DNA from: Pascua guehoae
Lineage: Eukaryota; Basidiomycota; Tremellomycetes; Trichosporonales; Trichosporonaceae
NCBI GenBank assembly: GCA_001600415.1
Contig: BCJX01000019.1
Span: 1 to 57,802, forward strand
Reading direction: 5' to 3'
Length of the DNA: 57,802 nucleotides
Under the pieces are notes generated by a model, which searched no databases, had not been told where the DNA came from, and was given only the letters and a program-made list of their open reading frames with translations. The position numbers were made by a program, and so were the translations under genes. The first letter of the stretch is position 1. Every line of letters begins with the position of its first letter. Shown here in pieces: positions 43,061 through 54,341 of the stretch.

Positions 43061-43884
43061 ATGGACCCACCACTCACGCTGGAACTGTACGTAATTCCCA
43101 ACTCGCTTTCATTTCCGTATCCTACCTCTCTTCGTGGGCTATAACCACACCGCGTGTTCGCACGCGCGCGCACGTTCCCCTGGTGGTCGTCTCCGCCAGA
43201 CGAGCTGACCTGGCAGGCTCCGCCTGACGCCCGCGACCCTCGTCCCCGGACTCGTGCCCGCGACATCCTCGGCGCCCGTACCCGGCACCGCGACGCCGTC
43301 CCCTCCCCTCCCCGATGGCTTTGCACTCTCCACGACATCCAACTACCCCGCACCATTTGGCGCCGTGTCCCTCGGCGAGCGGCTGTGCGCGGTTGTGCGC
43401 CTGGCCAACCCGGCCTCGCCAGCTGGGAACGTCGGCGGAGAAGCGGGTGAACGTCGAGGATCTGGTCCTGGGTCGGGCGGCGAGGATCCTGGCTCCGGCT
43501 CCGGCTCTTCGCCTTCCTCGCGCACACCGACGGGCGTGCAGGTTCCCCCCGGCTCGGTCCGGGGGGCCAAGATGATGCTCGAGGTCCAAACGCCAGGAGG
43601 ACGATACCGACTCGGCGAGGTCATCCACGGCGAAGTATCACGGCCGGCAGGGAGCGAACCCGCCGCCGCCGAGGAGCGGCAGTTTGACGACCTCCCCGCA
43701 CTCGCCCCGGGCGGCAGTGTGCAGATGCAGGTCGGGCACGAGTTTACCGAAATGGGCGTGCACATCTTCATCTGCAGCGTGGCGTGGGAGACGCCAGAGG
43801 GGAGGAGGACGTTTCAGCGATTCTTAAAGTTTACGGTGAGTGTTGGTCTGTGGAGCGGGGGCGGCCAGGCGCGGGGGAGGCGGT

Positions 43885-43942
<58 letters not shown>

Positions 43943-45865
43943 GGATCGAAGAGGAAAGGAAGGTGAAGCGACACAGAGAGTTGAGGAAGGCGCTTGATGA
44001 GGTGACTGTGTGCCAGTTGGCTTAGGAGGGACGCTTTCTTTGATGGACTTGGGATACCGTGATGCCCGCAGAGACAGTCTGGAGGTGATCAGGCGTACAG
44101 GAGCATACAACGTGTCGCTTGCGGGTGTGAAGAGGAGAGAAGTACCGAACGGATGACCGTGAATCGCAAAGGAGCGGAGGAAGAGTCGAGCGGTGGACTG
44201 AGGCAGGGAGCTGAGGGGACTGAGGAGCGGACTCGAGGCGCCAAGAGATGGGTTTTCATGCACCTGCGGTGTGCTTGAATCATGGGCCATCGCAAGCACA
44301 GTCGACACCCCGCTAACCTCCAGGTCAATGCCCCGCTCGCGATCAAGACTCGCGTACACACTCCAGCGCACGTGTCGGCTCTGCTCGACCCCGTGCGCCG
44401 TGGTGAGGTATACCTCGAGGTGCTGTTGCAAAACGTATCGCCGTACGCGATGGCGTTCGGGAACTTGCGGCTCGAGGCTGTGCCGGGTATGCGCGGACGA
44501 TCGGTCGGCGCGGATGGACAAGACGCCGAAGCTGATGGAGATGGACAGGGTGGCGCGGGAGGATCTAAATCCGAGGAGCAACAAAAAGAACGAAAAGGAA
44601 GCGCGACTGAAGAAAATGGCTCTCCGACTGTGTCGCCTGATGCTCCCTCACTTTTGCCTGGGGACACGACGCAGCGTCTCTTCATCCTGACACCGACGGA
44701 GGGATCGGACGCGGATACACCAGACCAAACCTCAGGTGATGCTGTTCCGCGACCACCATCTCCGCCTGCTGCCATTGCGTCGCTCCCACTCTCGTCGTTC
44801 CCCCCGACATATGCCGCAGGGACGGTCCTCCCGCTCGGCCGTCTATCCCTTGAGTGGGTGTCGGGCGCGCACCGCGAGCCAGGTGTCTTCCAGACGAGCA
44901 TGCTGAACCGGCGCGTGCCGGTCGTGCCAATTGCAGGGAGCCGGCCGTCGTCGGTGCTCGGCACGCCAGTCGGACCGGCCCCGCGGAGTCGCCCCGTGTC
45001 TCTGCAGCTTCCGGCGCGGCCTGGGTGGGAGTTTGATCTTGTCCTCCCGGCCCCGGCACCAGTGCCTGCCGAAGACGAGTTTGTCATTCCCCTCCGGCTC
45101 GCGGTGCGGTCGGGGCCAATCACGGACGAGTCGGCCGCACCGCCACCACCGCTTGCGCTCGGCATCCAGATCATCACTGCCACGCCGCCTGCCCCACCCC
45201 CCGCGCGTGCACCGACACCCTCGGGTCCTTCCATTCCCTCGGCCCCGTCCACCCCCACCCCATCCCGGCCGCAGGTTGCCATCCTCCCGCCCTCGCGCTC
45301 GAACACCCCCGCGCGCCCCGGCTCGCCCGCCAGCATCAGCCGGCCCATGACCCCCGTCTCGGCGCAGCTGCGGCACGCTGCCGTGTCCTCGATCGCCAGC
45401 TCGCCCTGGCCAGCGCGCACCCCCACCCCGCCCCCGTCGACGCCGCCCGTTGCGTCCGCCGCCCTCGAGCCCGCCTTCCCCCCGCCCCCCGTCGCCGACC
45501 GCCCCACCAAGCGCTTCAGCACAATGACACTGGGCCCCACCGCCAACCTCTCCCTCCCCGCGTCAGCGTCGGGAGCGCCCCAAGCGCCCACTGGCCGCGT
45601 CGTGCCGCTCGGCGCATCCCTCATCGCACCCACACCCGCAGACTGGGTCCGCGTCCGCGACCGCCCGGGCACGACGTACGCTGCCGAAATCCCAGGCACG
45701 ACAGTGCACGCGCGCTGGGAGGCGAGCTACGACGTGCCCCTGCACTACGCCGCGCTCACGCCGGGCCTCGCAGAGCTCGGCGGCGTGCGGGTCCTCCTCC
45801 TCGATGCGGCGAGTGGCGCGCGCGAGTGGGAGAGTGTCGGCGAGGTGTGGGTGGAGGAGGCTTAG
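43061..45865 (+). CDS. TRAPPC13: TRAPP complex subunit, TRAPPC13 family
   Basis: Exons 43061-43086, 43217-43835 and 44324-45865 join to 728 residues. TRAPPC13 belongs to a TRAPP tethering complex that acts as a Rab exchange factor in ER-Golgi and autophagy traffic. The first join gives LTLELLRLTPATL, matching the family's LALKVMRLTKPTL start. Then come the LGE block (SLGERLCAVVRLAN), the HE-x5-G-x-HI-x2-C-x-V block (HEFTEMGVHIFICSVAWETP), FLKFTVNAPLAIKTR across the second join, VYLEVLLQN, and LEWVSGAHREPGVFQTSMLNR. Pro/Ser-rich low-complexity inserts (about residues 75-105 and 430-560) make it longer than the ~420-residue animal protein. The C-terminal beta-rich part ends WESVGEVWVEEA. The second intron (43836-44323) holds a 55-G homopolymer. 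Confidence 0.86.
43887..43941 (+). repeat. Poly-G tract, 55 G
   Basis: Uninterrupted G on the sense strand within the second TRAPPC13 intron, about 50 bases after the donor. In the transcript it could form G-quadruplexes. The true length may be misassembled. Confidence 0.9.
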
Positions 45866-46672
45866 CCGGTGTGCGTCCAGGGGGGGAGTAAGCGGAAGGC
45901 TGATGGGGCGTGTTGGTGGGTGGGGAGGGGACGCGTAATGAACGAGGTATGACTCGTTGTAGATTTCTATACGCGGCGGGTGTCAAGTGGCAGCTGCCCA
46001 GTGCTGGATATGCCATCCCAATGCTATTCCACAGTTGACTACCCCGTTGGGAGTAACTCAACTCGCGCTGCTATGACCAAGGGCGAGATGCACCATGATC
46101 CGTCAGAGATTGAAATTGAGCGATAGAGGAACGGTCGGCCAGTATCAGCGGCTGGGCAGTGTACGAGACCCACCACGAGATGTCCACTACGGCGACGTAT
46201 GACGCCACTTTGTGCCCACGAGTCTACGTGTTTGGCGCTCTTGGTACAATCATGCACCTGGCTTGTCATAATATTCATGGAGATAGGCCCGGTGTGCCAC
46301 ATCCGCCTCCCTGTCGAACACGACCGGCGGCCTGGACCAACCATGAAGCGAACCTCGCCATACGTCTCGATAAACAACTTGAATCGCACTTCTGTTTTGT
46401 TTGCTACACTCACCGCCCTAGGTCTGCTGGCTCTACCCGCCTCGCCGGACGGCGCGGCCCCATTCCCACCCCTTTCTGCACGCCTGCTGCCACATACGTC
46501 TACATGATTACAGTGTCCAAGTCTACAAGACCCCTACGGGGCCACCTCACTATACACGGCCTCAGCTCACGGAGTCGGAGCGAGGCCCCTCGTGCCCATC
46601 CGCTCGGGTCGGTGCCCCAGTCCCACTATCTTCGTGGGGTCGAGGGCACGACCACGCGATCTCTGCAACCCT
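45866..46672. other. Convergent intergenic region, TRAPPC13 to bZIP gene
   Basis: 807 bases between two 3' ends. Nothing beyond flanking sequence is seen. Confidence 0.5.
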
Positions 46673-48985
46673 CTACTCGGTGTCGATTGGGGTGGGCTGC
46701 TCGGGCTCGGCGGGTGTCGGTTCGGGCTCGGGTACCACTGCAGCCTGTACTGCCTGCGCCTGGGCGTGTGCGGCCTGGACCTGCGCCGCCTGAGCCTGGG
46801 CCGCCTGCTGCGCTGCCGCCGCCTGCGCCTGCACTTGAGCCTGAACCTGGGCCTCGGCCTGCGCTTGCGCCTGTGCTGCCGCCTGAGCCTGCGCGGCCTG
46901 GACGTGCGCGACGGCCTCGGCCTTGTCCCTCCGTGCGCGGTTGGCCTTGGCCAGCTCGCGGCTTGCGCGCGCCAGGCCGTCAAAGGCGGCCTCAACACGC
47001 CCGCCTGCGGCACCCGCGGCGCTGGCATCGCGCGCGTCGTACTCGTCGGCCGTGAAGACGAGTGTGCCGTCGGGGCTCAGGACAGACGTGCTGGCGCCGG
47101 TCGCGACGGTCAGGAGGGTACTGCGGAGGCCCGCGGTTTCGATCGTCTTGGCTTCGAGTTCCTACGTGTGAGCGGGGGATTGTGGTCGAGAAGAGGTGGT
47201 CGTGGAGGGGAAGGAGAACGGGGTGGAGACCAGAGGAACTTAGGGTGCCCAGGGGACAGTTGGGGAAGTAGCAACAAAGTAGTGAATGTAGAGAAACGGG
47301 GGAAGAGAACGAGAGCAGTGGTAAGGTGAGGCAAGAAATGGATGTCGCCGGTGACTGCACAAGATCCCACCAACGAAGTCTCTCGGCGTCCGACTTGGGC
47401 TAGTGTTGTCTCCCAGTCCTCAGTATCTGGGGCAACTACCTCCCTCGCCTGCCCCAGTAATCGCGGCCAAGCCCATCACCACGCTAGCCCTCAACATCCA
47501 CGCCCGCCTTTTCTGGCACCGCGTTCTATAGCTCATAAGTGCCCACGTACGCCGGCTCGCATTCCCGCCAACTCCCAACGCTTCCACTCACCAACGCCAT
47601 CTCCAGTAACCGTGCCTCGGCGACCGCGAGCCGCTGGCGCGTTGGTCCTAGGGCCGCAGAGTCTGCCTCGAGCTGCTTCATCTTCTCCTCGCGCCGGCGG
47701 CGGAACATGGCCTGCGCCTTGCGGTTCTGCTCGGCGCGTGCTTCCTTGCTACGGGGGTTAGCGGGTCGTCGCTAGGTGTGGTTCTTGGCTGCCGGTTGCG
47801 TCTCGGGTCTGTGGCTATCCTCACGGCGTTCACCGTTCTTGTGGCACGCCTTGTTTGTGTGGGACACTGTTCTCAGGTCGTGGCCCGTCTCGTCCAGCAG
47901 CAAATGGCCTAGACTTGTTCGCCACTATCCAGTGCCTCCATGTGGCCCATCGCACATCGTCATCCGAGGACATTGCCTCGGACACAGCTCTCAGTGCCTT
48001 AATCACCGGTCGCCGGCGACATATCCGACCTCGGCCTCGTCTAGCGCCTGCACACAGCCCGCCAAACCTCGTGCTCGTCCTTCCTCAGCCCCAGCACCCG
48101 CGCCACGCGCCACGCCCTCGTCCGCACTGAAATCCGCCGCCTTGCCCAAATTGTACACGCGACTCACCTCCGCTTCTGCCGCTTGGCCATGCCCTCCTCG
48201 CCCTCGCCCTCGTCTGCATTCTCCTCGAACGTCTCTGCGCCAAAGCGCTTCTCCTCCTCCTTCCACCCCGCGCGCTCGTGGACGGGCTTGCGGCGTTTCC
48301 CGCCCATCTCGCCGCGCTCGTAGGCCTGCGTGGGCGGCATATCCTCGGCGGGCGGGGGCAGGGGCGCGAGGGGCGCGAGGAAGGGTGCAGAGTCGGTGAC
48401 GGCCGCGAGGGACGCGAGGGTCGCGGGGATCGGGATTGCGGGGTTGGGTGGGGACGGGGGTGCGAGTGCGGACGCGGGTGCGGGTGCGGGCGCGGGGGTC
48501 GCGAGGGGGAAGACCGGGGCCGTGGGTCCGGTCACGGGGGCGGGGGCGGCGGGATCGTGCGCGTGGACCGCGGCATGGACGTCGTGCCCCTGATCGGCGT
48601 GGGAGACAGATGCTGTGTGCGCCGGGTCGCCGTCGTGCTCTGGATGGGAGGCGGCGAGGCTCGCGTCCTTGAGCCGGTAGTTGCTCTCGCCGTTCAGGTA
48701 CTCGTCGCGCGCCTCGTCGGGCGGCGCGTCGTAGTGCTCGCGCAGGTCTGGTGTCAGCGCCGCCGAGACAGGGCCAAGGGTCGCGTGGGCGAGTATAGTG
48801 GCATGGTGGATGCAGGACAACCGCGTCTCAGGACGCGTTGCAGACCGAGAACAATGGACAACCACCAACTGGACAGCAAACTCACAAGTCATGAGCGCGG
48901 CACCCGTGACCTCGTCGGCCGGGGGCGCCGCGGACACGGGCGGATATTGCAAGAGGGACGCAAGGGACGAGGGGGGCGAGTTCAT
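46673..48985 (-). CDS. bZIP transcription factor, Yap/Pap1-type basic region
   Basis: Exons 48886-48985, 48168-48747, 47592-47748 and 46673-47161 join in frame to 441 residues. Residues 228-252 form a basic region with the fungal AP-1 signature N-x2-AQ-x2-FR-x-R (N235, A238, Q239, F242, R243). A leucine zipper follows with L253, L260, L267, L274 and L281 in exact heptads; L281 comes from the last exon, which confirms that splice. The N-terminal half is acidic, His- and Pro/Ala-rich. The C-terminus (about 365-420) is almost pure Gln/Ala and ends in a Pro/Glu tail. No cysteine occurs anywhere, so the Yap1/Pap1 redox switch is absent. It is a nuclear DNA-binding protein with unknown targets. Introns of 419 and 430 nt are long for this genome, so a small extra exon cannot be excluded. 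Confidence 0.85.
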
Positions 48986-49602
48986 GGTGGTCGTCGCGTC
49001 TCTGTGGTGGTGGATGCTGGGCAGTGATGGATGAGTATGTGGATGTTGATGGTGGAGGAGTGGATGGATGGTGATTACGTATCAAGAGAGACACAAACAT
49101 GGGTGAGTACTTACCTCCTGGGGGAGGGCAGGTGGGGGAGGGCGGGATCAAATTGGTGCCAAGCTCCAGAGCCGACGGCGGCGTGTGGTGGGTGTGGATG
49201 GAATTCCTGAGAGCCGGGCGCCGAACTGGCCTAGGGCTGGGTTGGTTGCGGTTCGGCTGGGCTCGAGAGAGGCACTCCTCGTCCTCGGTGGGGGGCAGAG
49301 GGGGTGACGCAAGACCAAACAAATTGCGATCGGGCCCTCCGCAGCCGTTGGCTCGGCTTGGCCTCTGGTCGATGCACATGCTGCCCACTTGTCCGTCAGT
49401 CCACGACGCTACGGCTTGCACTTGTCCTGGTCTAGACATGATTACGCTACATCGTCGCTATGAAAGTAAACAATACACTGAGGCTCGCCACGGGCCCATG
49501 ACGTGGTGGGAGAGAGCCGAGAGCCAAGAGCCGGCAAGCTGAGAGGTCGAGACCGAGACGAGAGATGATGGATGCAAAGAACAGCCCGCCCGCGCCTCGG
49601 CT
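48986..49602. other. Intergenic region upstream of the bZIP gene
   Basis: 617 bases between the bZIP start and the 3' end of the next minus-strand gene. GGAG-GTAAGTACTCACCC on the minus strand near 49118-49101 is a good splice donor and may mark a 5'-UTR intron of the bZIP gene. Confidence 0.45.
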
Positions 49603-50858
49603 CTACATGACGGCTGCGACGGCGACGCTGGCGACGACGCACGCGAGGGCGCCGACGACGCTCATGCTTGCGCCGAGGCCGCGGCCGCGTGATCCGCTCT
49701 CGCGTGTGGCCATGGGCATGGCCGAGGGCTCAAACGACGGCGAGCCGCCGGCGCGCACCTCAAACTCTGACGAGCGCGCGTACACTACTGTCGCGTCCGA
49801 GGCGTCCGACATGACGACAACATAGCCGTCGCCGGCCTTGAGGTTTGGCGGCGTGTTCTTGGTCGTGAGCTTGTTTGCGCTGCTCTGTGCTGCGCGAGGT
49901 CAGCACGGGTTGGGGCACGCAAGAGGGTTGGGGACGCGAAGAAAGAGAGTTGGGGGGACACAGAAAACGAAACGTCCAGTTGCAGGGGGTTGCTTGGCGT
50001 GATGAGGGCATCTGTGCCATGGGTTGAGACACCGAAGACGCAAGGGCAAGGCACGCATCCAGCGCCAGAAGTATGTGCTGATACCAGCATCCCGCACCGC
50101 CAGCATCCCGCACCGCCAGCACTGCCCGTCCACACACACACACACTCAGACACTACACGTTCTACACGCCCGCGACTCACTATTGTTCGCAATGAGCTCT
50201 GACGAGTTGAGGAGGTTTGCAGTGTTTTCCAACGTGAACATGAGCCGTGTGTCGTTACCCGCCCAGTCCCACTGGACCTCGTAGTTTCCCCCCGCGACCC
50301 CTGTGTGTGTCAGCGTCCTCTCGGGGGCCCCCATGTGGCTGCGCCGCACGTACACCATGTGCCCGTGGTGGGGAATAGAATGGCCGTGGGCTTTTCGGTC
50401 TCGGACGCCTCGGGCGGGTCGACCGTGACGGTCACTGTGGGCGCGTCGGGGTCGACCGACCCGGCCGCTGCTGCCAGTGTTGGCGACTGTGCGTCTGTCG
50501 CGTTGAGCGCGGTGCCGGTCGCCGCGACAGTCTCTGTCCCGAGGGCCGAGGAGCGCGTCACGGTGACCGTGACCTGGTGGGCCGAGGCGAGCGCCGCCGC
50601 CGACGAGGATGGTTCAGGCTCGAGCGACTCGCTCGGCACCGCGGCAATGCCAGTCGTAGAGATGGCGCCCGTCTCGGACACTCCCACTCCTCCTGCCCCG
50701 GATACCCCGAGTGATGGCCCAGATCGGGACGCAGTCGCAGTCGATATGGACGCGGATGCAAGGCCAGACGCGGATGGGTCGGATGCAGATTGGGCGCGCA
50801 CGCCGAGTGCAGTGGCGGTGGCGAGGGCGAGGGCGAGGTGGAGGGGTGGGACATGCAT
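49603..50858 (-). CDS. GPI-anchored Kre9/Knh1-type cell wall protein, paralogue A
   Basis: Exons 50354-50858, 50181-50300 and 49603-49889 join to 303 residues. A signal peptide (MHVPPLHLALALATATALGVRA) is followed by a ~140-residue Ser/Thr/Ala-rich, probably O-glycosylated region with TVTVT motifs. A C-terminal domain begins at the first join: TTGTWW-VAGGNYEVQWDWAG, then TRLMFTLENTANLL, LKAGDGYVVVMSDAS and SSEFEVRAGG. This W-x-AG..Y-x-V-x-W ... GY-x-V pattern is that of the Kre9/Knh1 N-terminal-like (Ser-Thr-rich GPI-anchored) family linked to cell wall beta-1,6-glucan. The end is a GPI-type hydrophobic tail (VVGALACVVASVAVAAVM). The gene at 52583 is a relative with the first intron in the same place. 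Confidence 0.76.
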
Positions 50859-52582
50859 GGTGGCGAGTGAGGTGTGAGTGGAGTGAGGATGGATGGATGG
50901 ATGTAATGTGATACACAACAATGGCCAAAAGGACAAAGGACGAGGTGGTGGATGGGGGGTGCGGGGTGGGGTGGAACCAGACGAGACTGACGTTTTGACA
51001 AGTCGAATCCGTTCCTCTCGTCTCGTCTGTGCTTTTCGTACTACTGTAGCTAGTTGGCGTTTGCTCTGCTGCGGGCGGGCAATGGAAAAAGGTGCACTAG
51101 CACTAGGGGATTGTAGGTTCTGGGCTCTCTTGGCTCTGGGCTCTGGTACAGCACAGTGGCCAGTGGTGAATCAAGCGCAGTCACAGTCGACTGCGCAGCG
51201 CGGACAGTTGAATGCAGCTTGTATGCATGCATGCATGCATGCCAGTCGACACACGGTATGGTACAGACATGGACATGGCCGACATGGGCAGACGCCATCC
51301 CCCCCCCCCCTCTTGCTCTTCATCTCCTCTGTCCCCTTGCCTGCCTGCCTCTGCCCCCCTTTGCCCATCAACTTTTTTTTTCTCTGCTGCTTACCCTATC
51401 TGTGTTGTAACAAACTTCTAGCGCCGGCCAGGGGCGGTGCACAAATGTCATGCTTTGCCGGCAGCCCATAGTCATCTAGATATTCCCTCTGCACCTTGGC
51501 ATGTATGCATGCACGGGGGGCGAACGCCAACGAACGCGCCAATATTACTGTAGGATGAGTGAGTGCGTACCTTGGATGACGTGCCTACGTAGACAATAAT
51601 GCTTGCCTGGCTTTGCCATGACTCGACCCGTCCGGCGCCCGGTGGCGCCACCCTGCCACCATGGCTGCTGCGCATGTGCAGCCATGCGCGCACCGCGTGG
51701 CACCACCCACGGCGGACATTACACCCAAGTGGCATCCATCACTGGCAAGCGACGGGGTATATCAACGGGTGTGCAAAGCATGGCCGTCCTTACACTATTC
51801 ATATGTCGCGCTCAGACAGACGAGAAGGCCTGCGGCGAATAGTGGGTTAGCTGTGTAGTGGAGAACGGAGGGTAAGGCTATGTAGTTCCAACAAACCCGA
51901 ATCCGCAGCAAGGCAAACAGCTGCTCACCCCATCAGTGCCTTCATCTTCGTAGCGGCCCACCAGATCACTTTGCACACTGGACGAGAACACAGTCTGGCA
52001 CTAATGGCCTCTCATCAGCTACTGACTTATCGCTCCAATCTGCAACTAACCCGCGGCAACGTCTTTGGAAACAGAGTGCCTGCTTCGTACTTGGATGGCG
52101 AGGGCCAGTAGCCTTCCCGAACCTCTCACACACGGCCTCCGTGTCTTTGTCGTGGCTCACCAGCTACCAGCTGTCTTCGCATCCCAACAAGCACATTGTC
52201 TCCCCCTAATCCCCACTCATCAGTCACTGTCTTATTTCTACCGTTCTGTAGCTGACCCCAGCTAACAGCCGCCCTGCCCACTGACAATCAAGATCGCTGG
52301 GAAAGAATGCACCCTGTTTGGTACTCCTATTCCGCAAGCGGCCAAGCTTCACTGAACTTGCTGACTTTGCAACTGACCCCACATGGGCAATGGGGAATTA
52401 AAGACAACCATGGGTACACTGCGTTGTCCTCGCCTATGAGCAATCACACTCAACCGGTGCACGACACTGTAAGTCTTTGTGACATTGCAAACCATATGAC
52501 AACACTACCAACAAGCACGGACTACCAAGCACCGACTCAAGCACCAACCAAGCGCCGACCAAGCACCCACTCAGACACCGAC
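50859..52582. other. Intergenic region, 1.7 kb
   Basis: Between the two Kre9-type paralogues. It holds a (TGCA)n run at 51222-51241 and a C10 run at 51301-51310. No gene is supported. Confidence 0.5.
51222..51241. repeat. (TGCA)n microsatellite
   Basis: About five TGCA units in upstream sequence of the Kre9-type gene at 50858. Confidence 0.85.
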
Positions 52583-54341
52583 TCAAGCACCAACCCACCC
52601 CCACAGCTGTACCAGCGCAGCTCCCCCCGCCACCCCGAGCGCCAGGAACACCTCCAGCCCTACACCGCGCGCCGTGGCACCGTTGACCATGCCCAGCTCG
52701 CCCCCACTCGTGGGGTACGCGGTGGGCATGCTGTACGGGAAGGGGATGGTGGGCAGTTCCCCGCGCGCCTTGACCTCGAACGGATGGCTGATGGCGTATA
52801 TGCCGCCGGTGAGTTTGGCGGTGGCCAGGGGGTTGGGGGTTTGGGTCTCGGCGCGCTTCTTGTGCGTGTAGAAGCCCGGTTCGAAGAGGAAGATTTGGTA
52901 GCCTTTGCCAGGGGGCACGCTGGGGTTAGTGGGGTTGTAGGGGTTGAGTGTGGGAGGCGGAGGGGAGGGTAGGGAGGGAGGGGGAGGCAGAAGAAGCGGG
53001 GCTATCCATACCCCGAGGCAATCCGGGCGAGTTGTGGAAACAATAGCTGGGCTAGCTGGTGAACATGTCCAACGTGTTGAGATTGTGGGAGGGGGAGGGA
53101 AGGGTAGGGAGGGAGGCGGAGGCGGCTGAACCGCGCTATCCGTACCCCGAGGGATCACGGAGTGTTGTGGAACAATGACTCGGCCGTCTCGTGAACACGT
53201 CCAACGTCGAGATTGCAGCGGGTGCGCGATGCCATGACAGACAGGGCACGGCCCGACCAAACGCTATGCCACGGTGGCAAACCACCGCCAGAGGTCTGCT
53301 GGCCGCTGCTTGCCGAGTGCGAGATGGCTTGGTCGTAGTCCTGGCTTACGCAACGTGCCGTGGACTGAGCACAGGCCATACGTCGCAAGGTGAAACCGCA
53401 CTCTTGACAACGCTCGAATGCACACGGCCTGGCACACTCACTCATCGAGAGCATTATTATCCGCCTTGAAGCTGTACAGCTTTGCCGAGACTGGCGTCAG
53501 CGTCATCTCTGTTGAAGGAAGAGCCCGTGCAAATGGGTAGGGGTGGGGGTGGGCACGGGACTGGGAAGGCGGCAGACAGGGAGAACAGGTGCTGGTGTTC
53601 TGGGTCCTAGCGTCCGGCCTACCTAGACCCAAAATACAAAGCACCCAAACTTGCACGCACCTTTTTTCGCCAACTGTATCCCCATACCGTCCATGAGGTT
53701 CATGTCATCATTGATGAGGTTGATGGCGAGGGAGGCCGTACTGTCGTTGCTCTTCCACGTCCACTGCACGACGCTGGGTTGGCCGATCGTGACTGTGTGT
53801 GAGCAGGGCGCGCCGGTTGGAGGGTTTGGGTGGCCTGGCAGTACCCTTTTGTATGCCTGGCAGGACACGCGAGGTGGCAGCTGGGGTGTGTTCGCAAGTA
53901 TTTGGCAGGGTGTCACCGGGTAGTACCCTCCGTGCCGCTGTGCCGCTGGGGTTTATCCCCAGTGGCCAGCAGCGACCGCCTCCTCTTCCTCTTCTCTCCC
54001 CGCCCCCAGCCCCCCCACCCCCCCCCGCTCCCACTGCCCGACAGCATGCCTCACCCCCACCTCCCCATCGTCGCATTCCCTCACTCACACCACGAACCCT
54101 CCTTGGGCCAGGTAATGTTGGATGTGAGTGAGCCCGAAGGCCCAACGAACAGCTCCCCCCGTTGCGGTCCGTAGGGCACCGCGGCAGAAGCCGCTGAAGC
54201 TGCCGAAACAGCCAGAGCAGCAGGCGCAGACGCTGTAGTGGTCGCCTCTAGGCTTTCGGTATCATGGGCGTGCTGGGGAGCACACGCTGCGCGGGCCAGC
54301 AGCGCGAGCGGGAGCTGCAGGAGCACGACGGCGGGGCGCAT
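52583..54341 (-). CDS. GPI-anchored Kre9/Knh1-type cell wall protein, paralogue B
   Basis: Exons 54089-54341, 53661-53792, 53442-53508 and 52583-52919 join to 262 residues. A signal peptide (MRPAVVLLQLPLALLARAACA) and a short Ala/Ser-rich stretch precede a Kre9/Knh1-like domain: LTSNITWPKEGSWF-TIGQPSVVQWTWKS, ASLAINLINDD, then VPPGKGYQIFLFEPGF and AISHPFEVKARGE. Unlike paralogue A the Ser/Thr-rich segment is short and the domain lies near the N-terminus. The C-terminus is hydrophobic (LEVFLALGVAGGAALVQLWGW), fitting GPI attachment or a membrane anchor. The 67-base third exon is the least certain; it fits the phase and preserves the domain. A CTATAAG box lies about 165 bases upstream (54506-54512). 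Confidence 0.75.

Noticed and set aside
44089..45699. 536-residue minus-strand frame
   Set aside because: It lies opposite the large TRAPPC13 exon, which has family motifs and clean splice phases; the minus-strand translation is Gly/Arg/Ser-rich without a domain.
46159..47329. Long plus-strand frames of 245-298 residues
   Set aside because: They are the antisense of the Gln/Ala- and Arg-rich last exon of the bZIP gene; composition (Arg/Pro/Gly runs) is that of an opposite-strand shadow.
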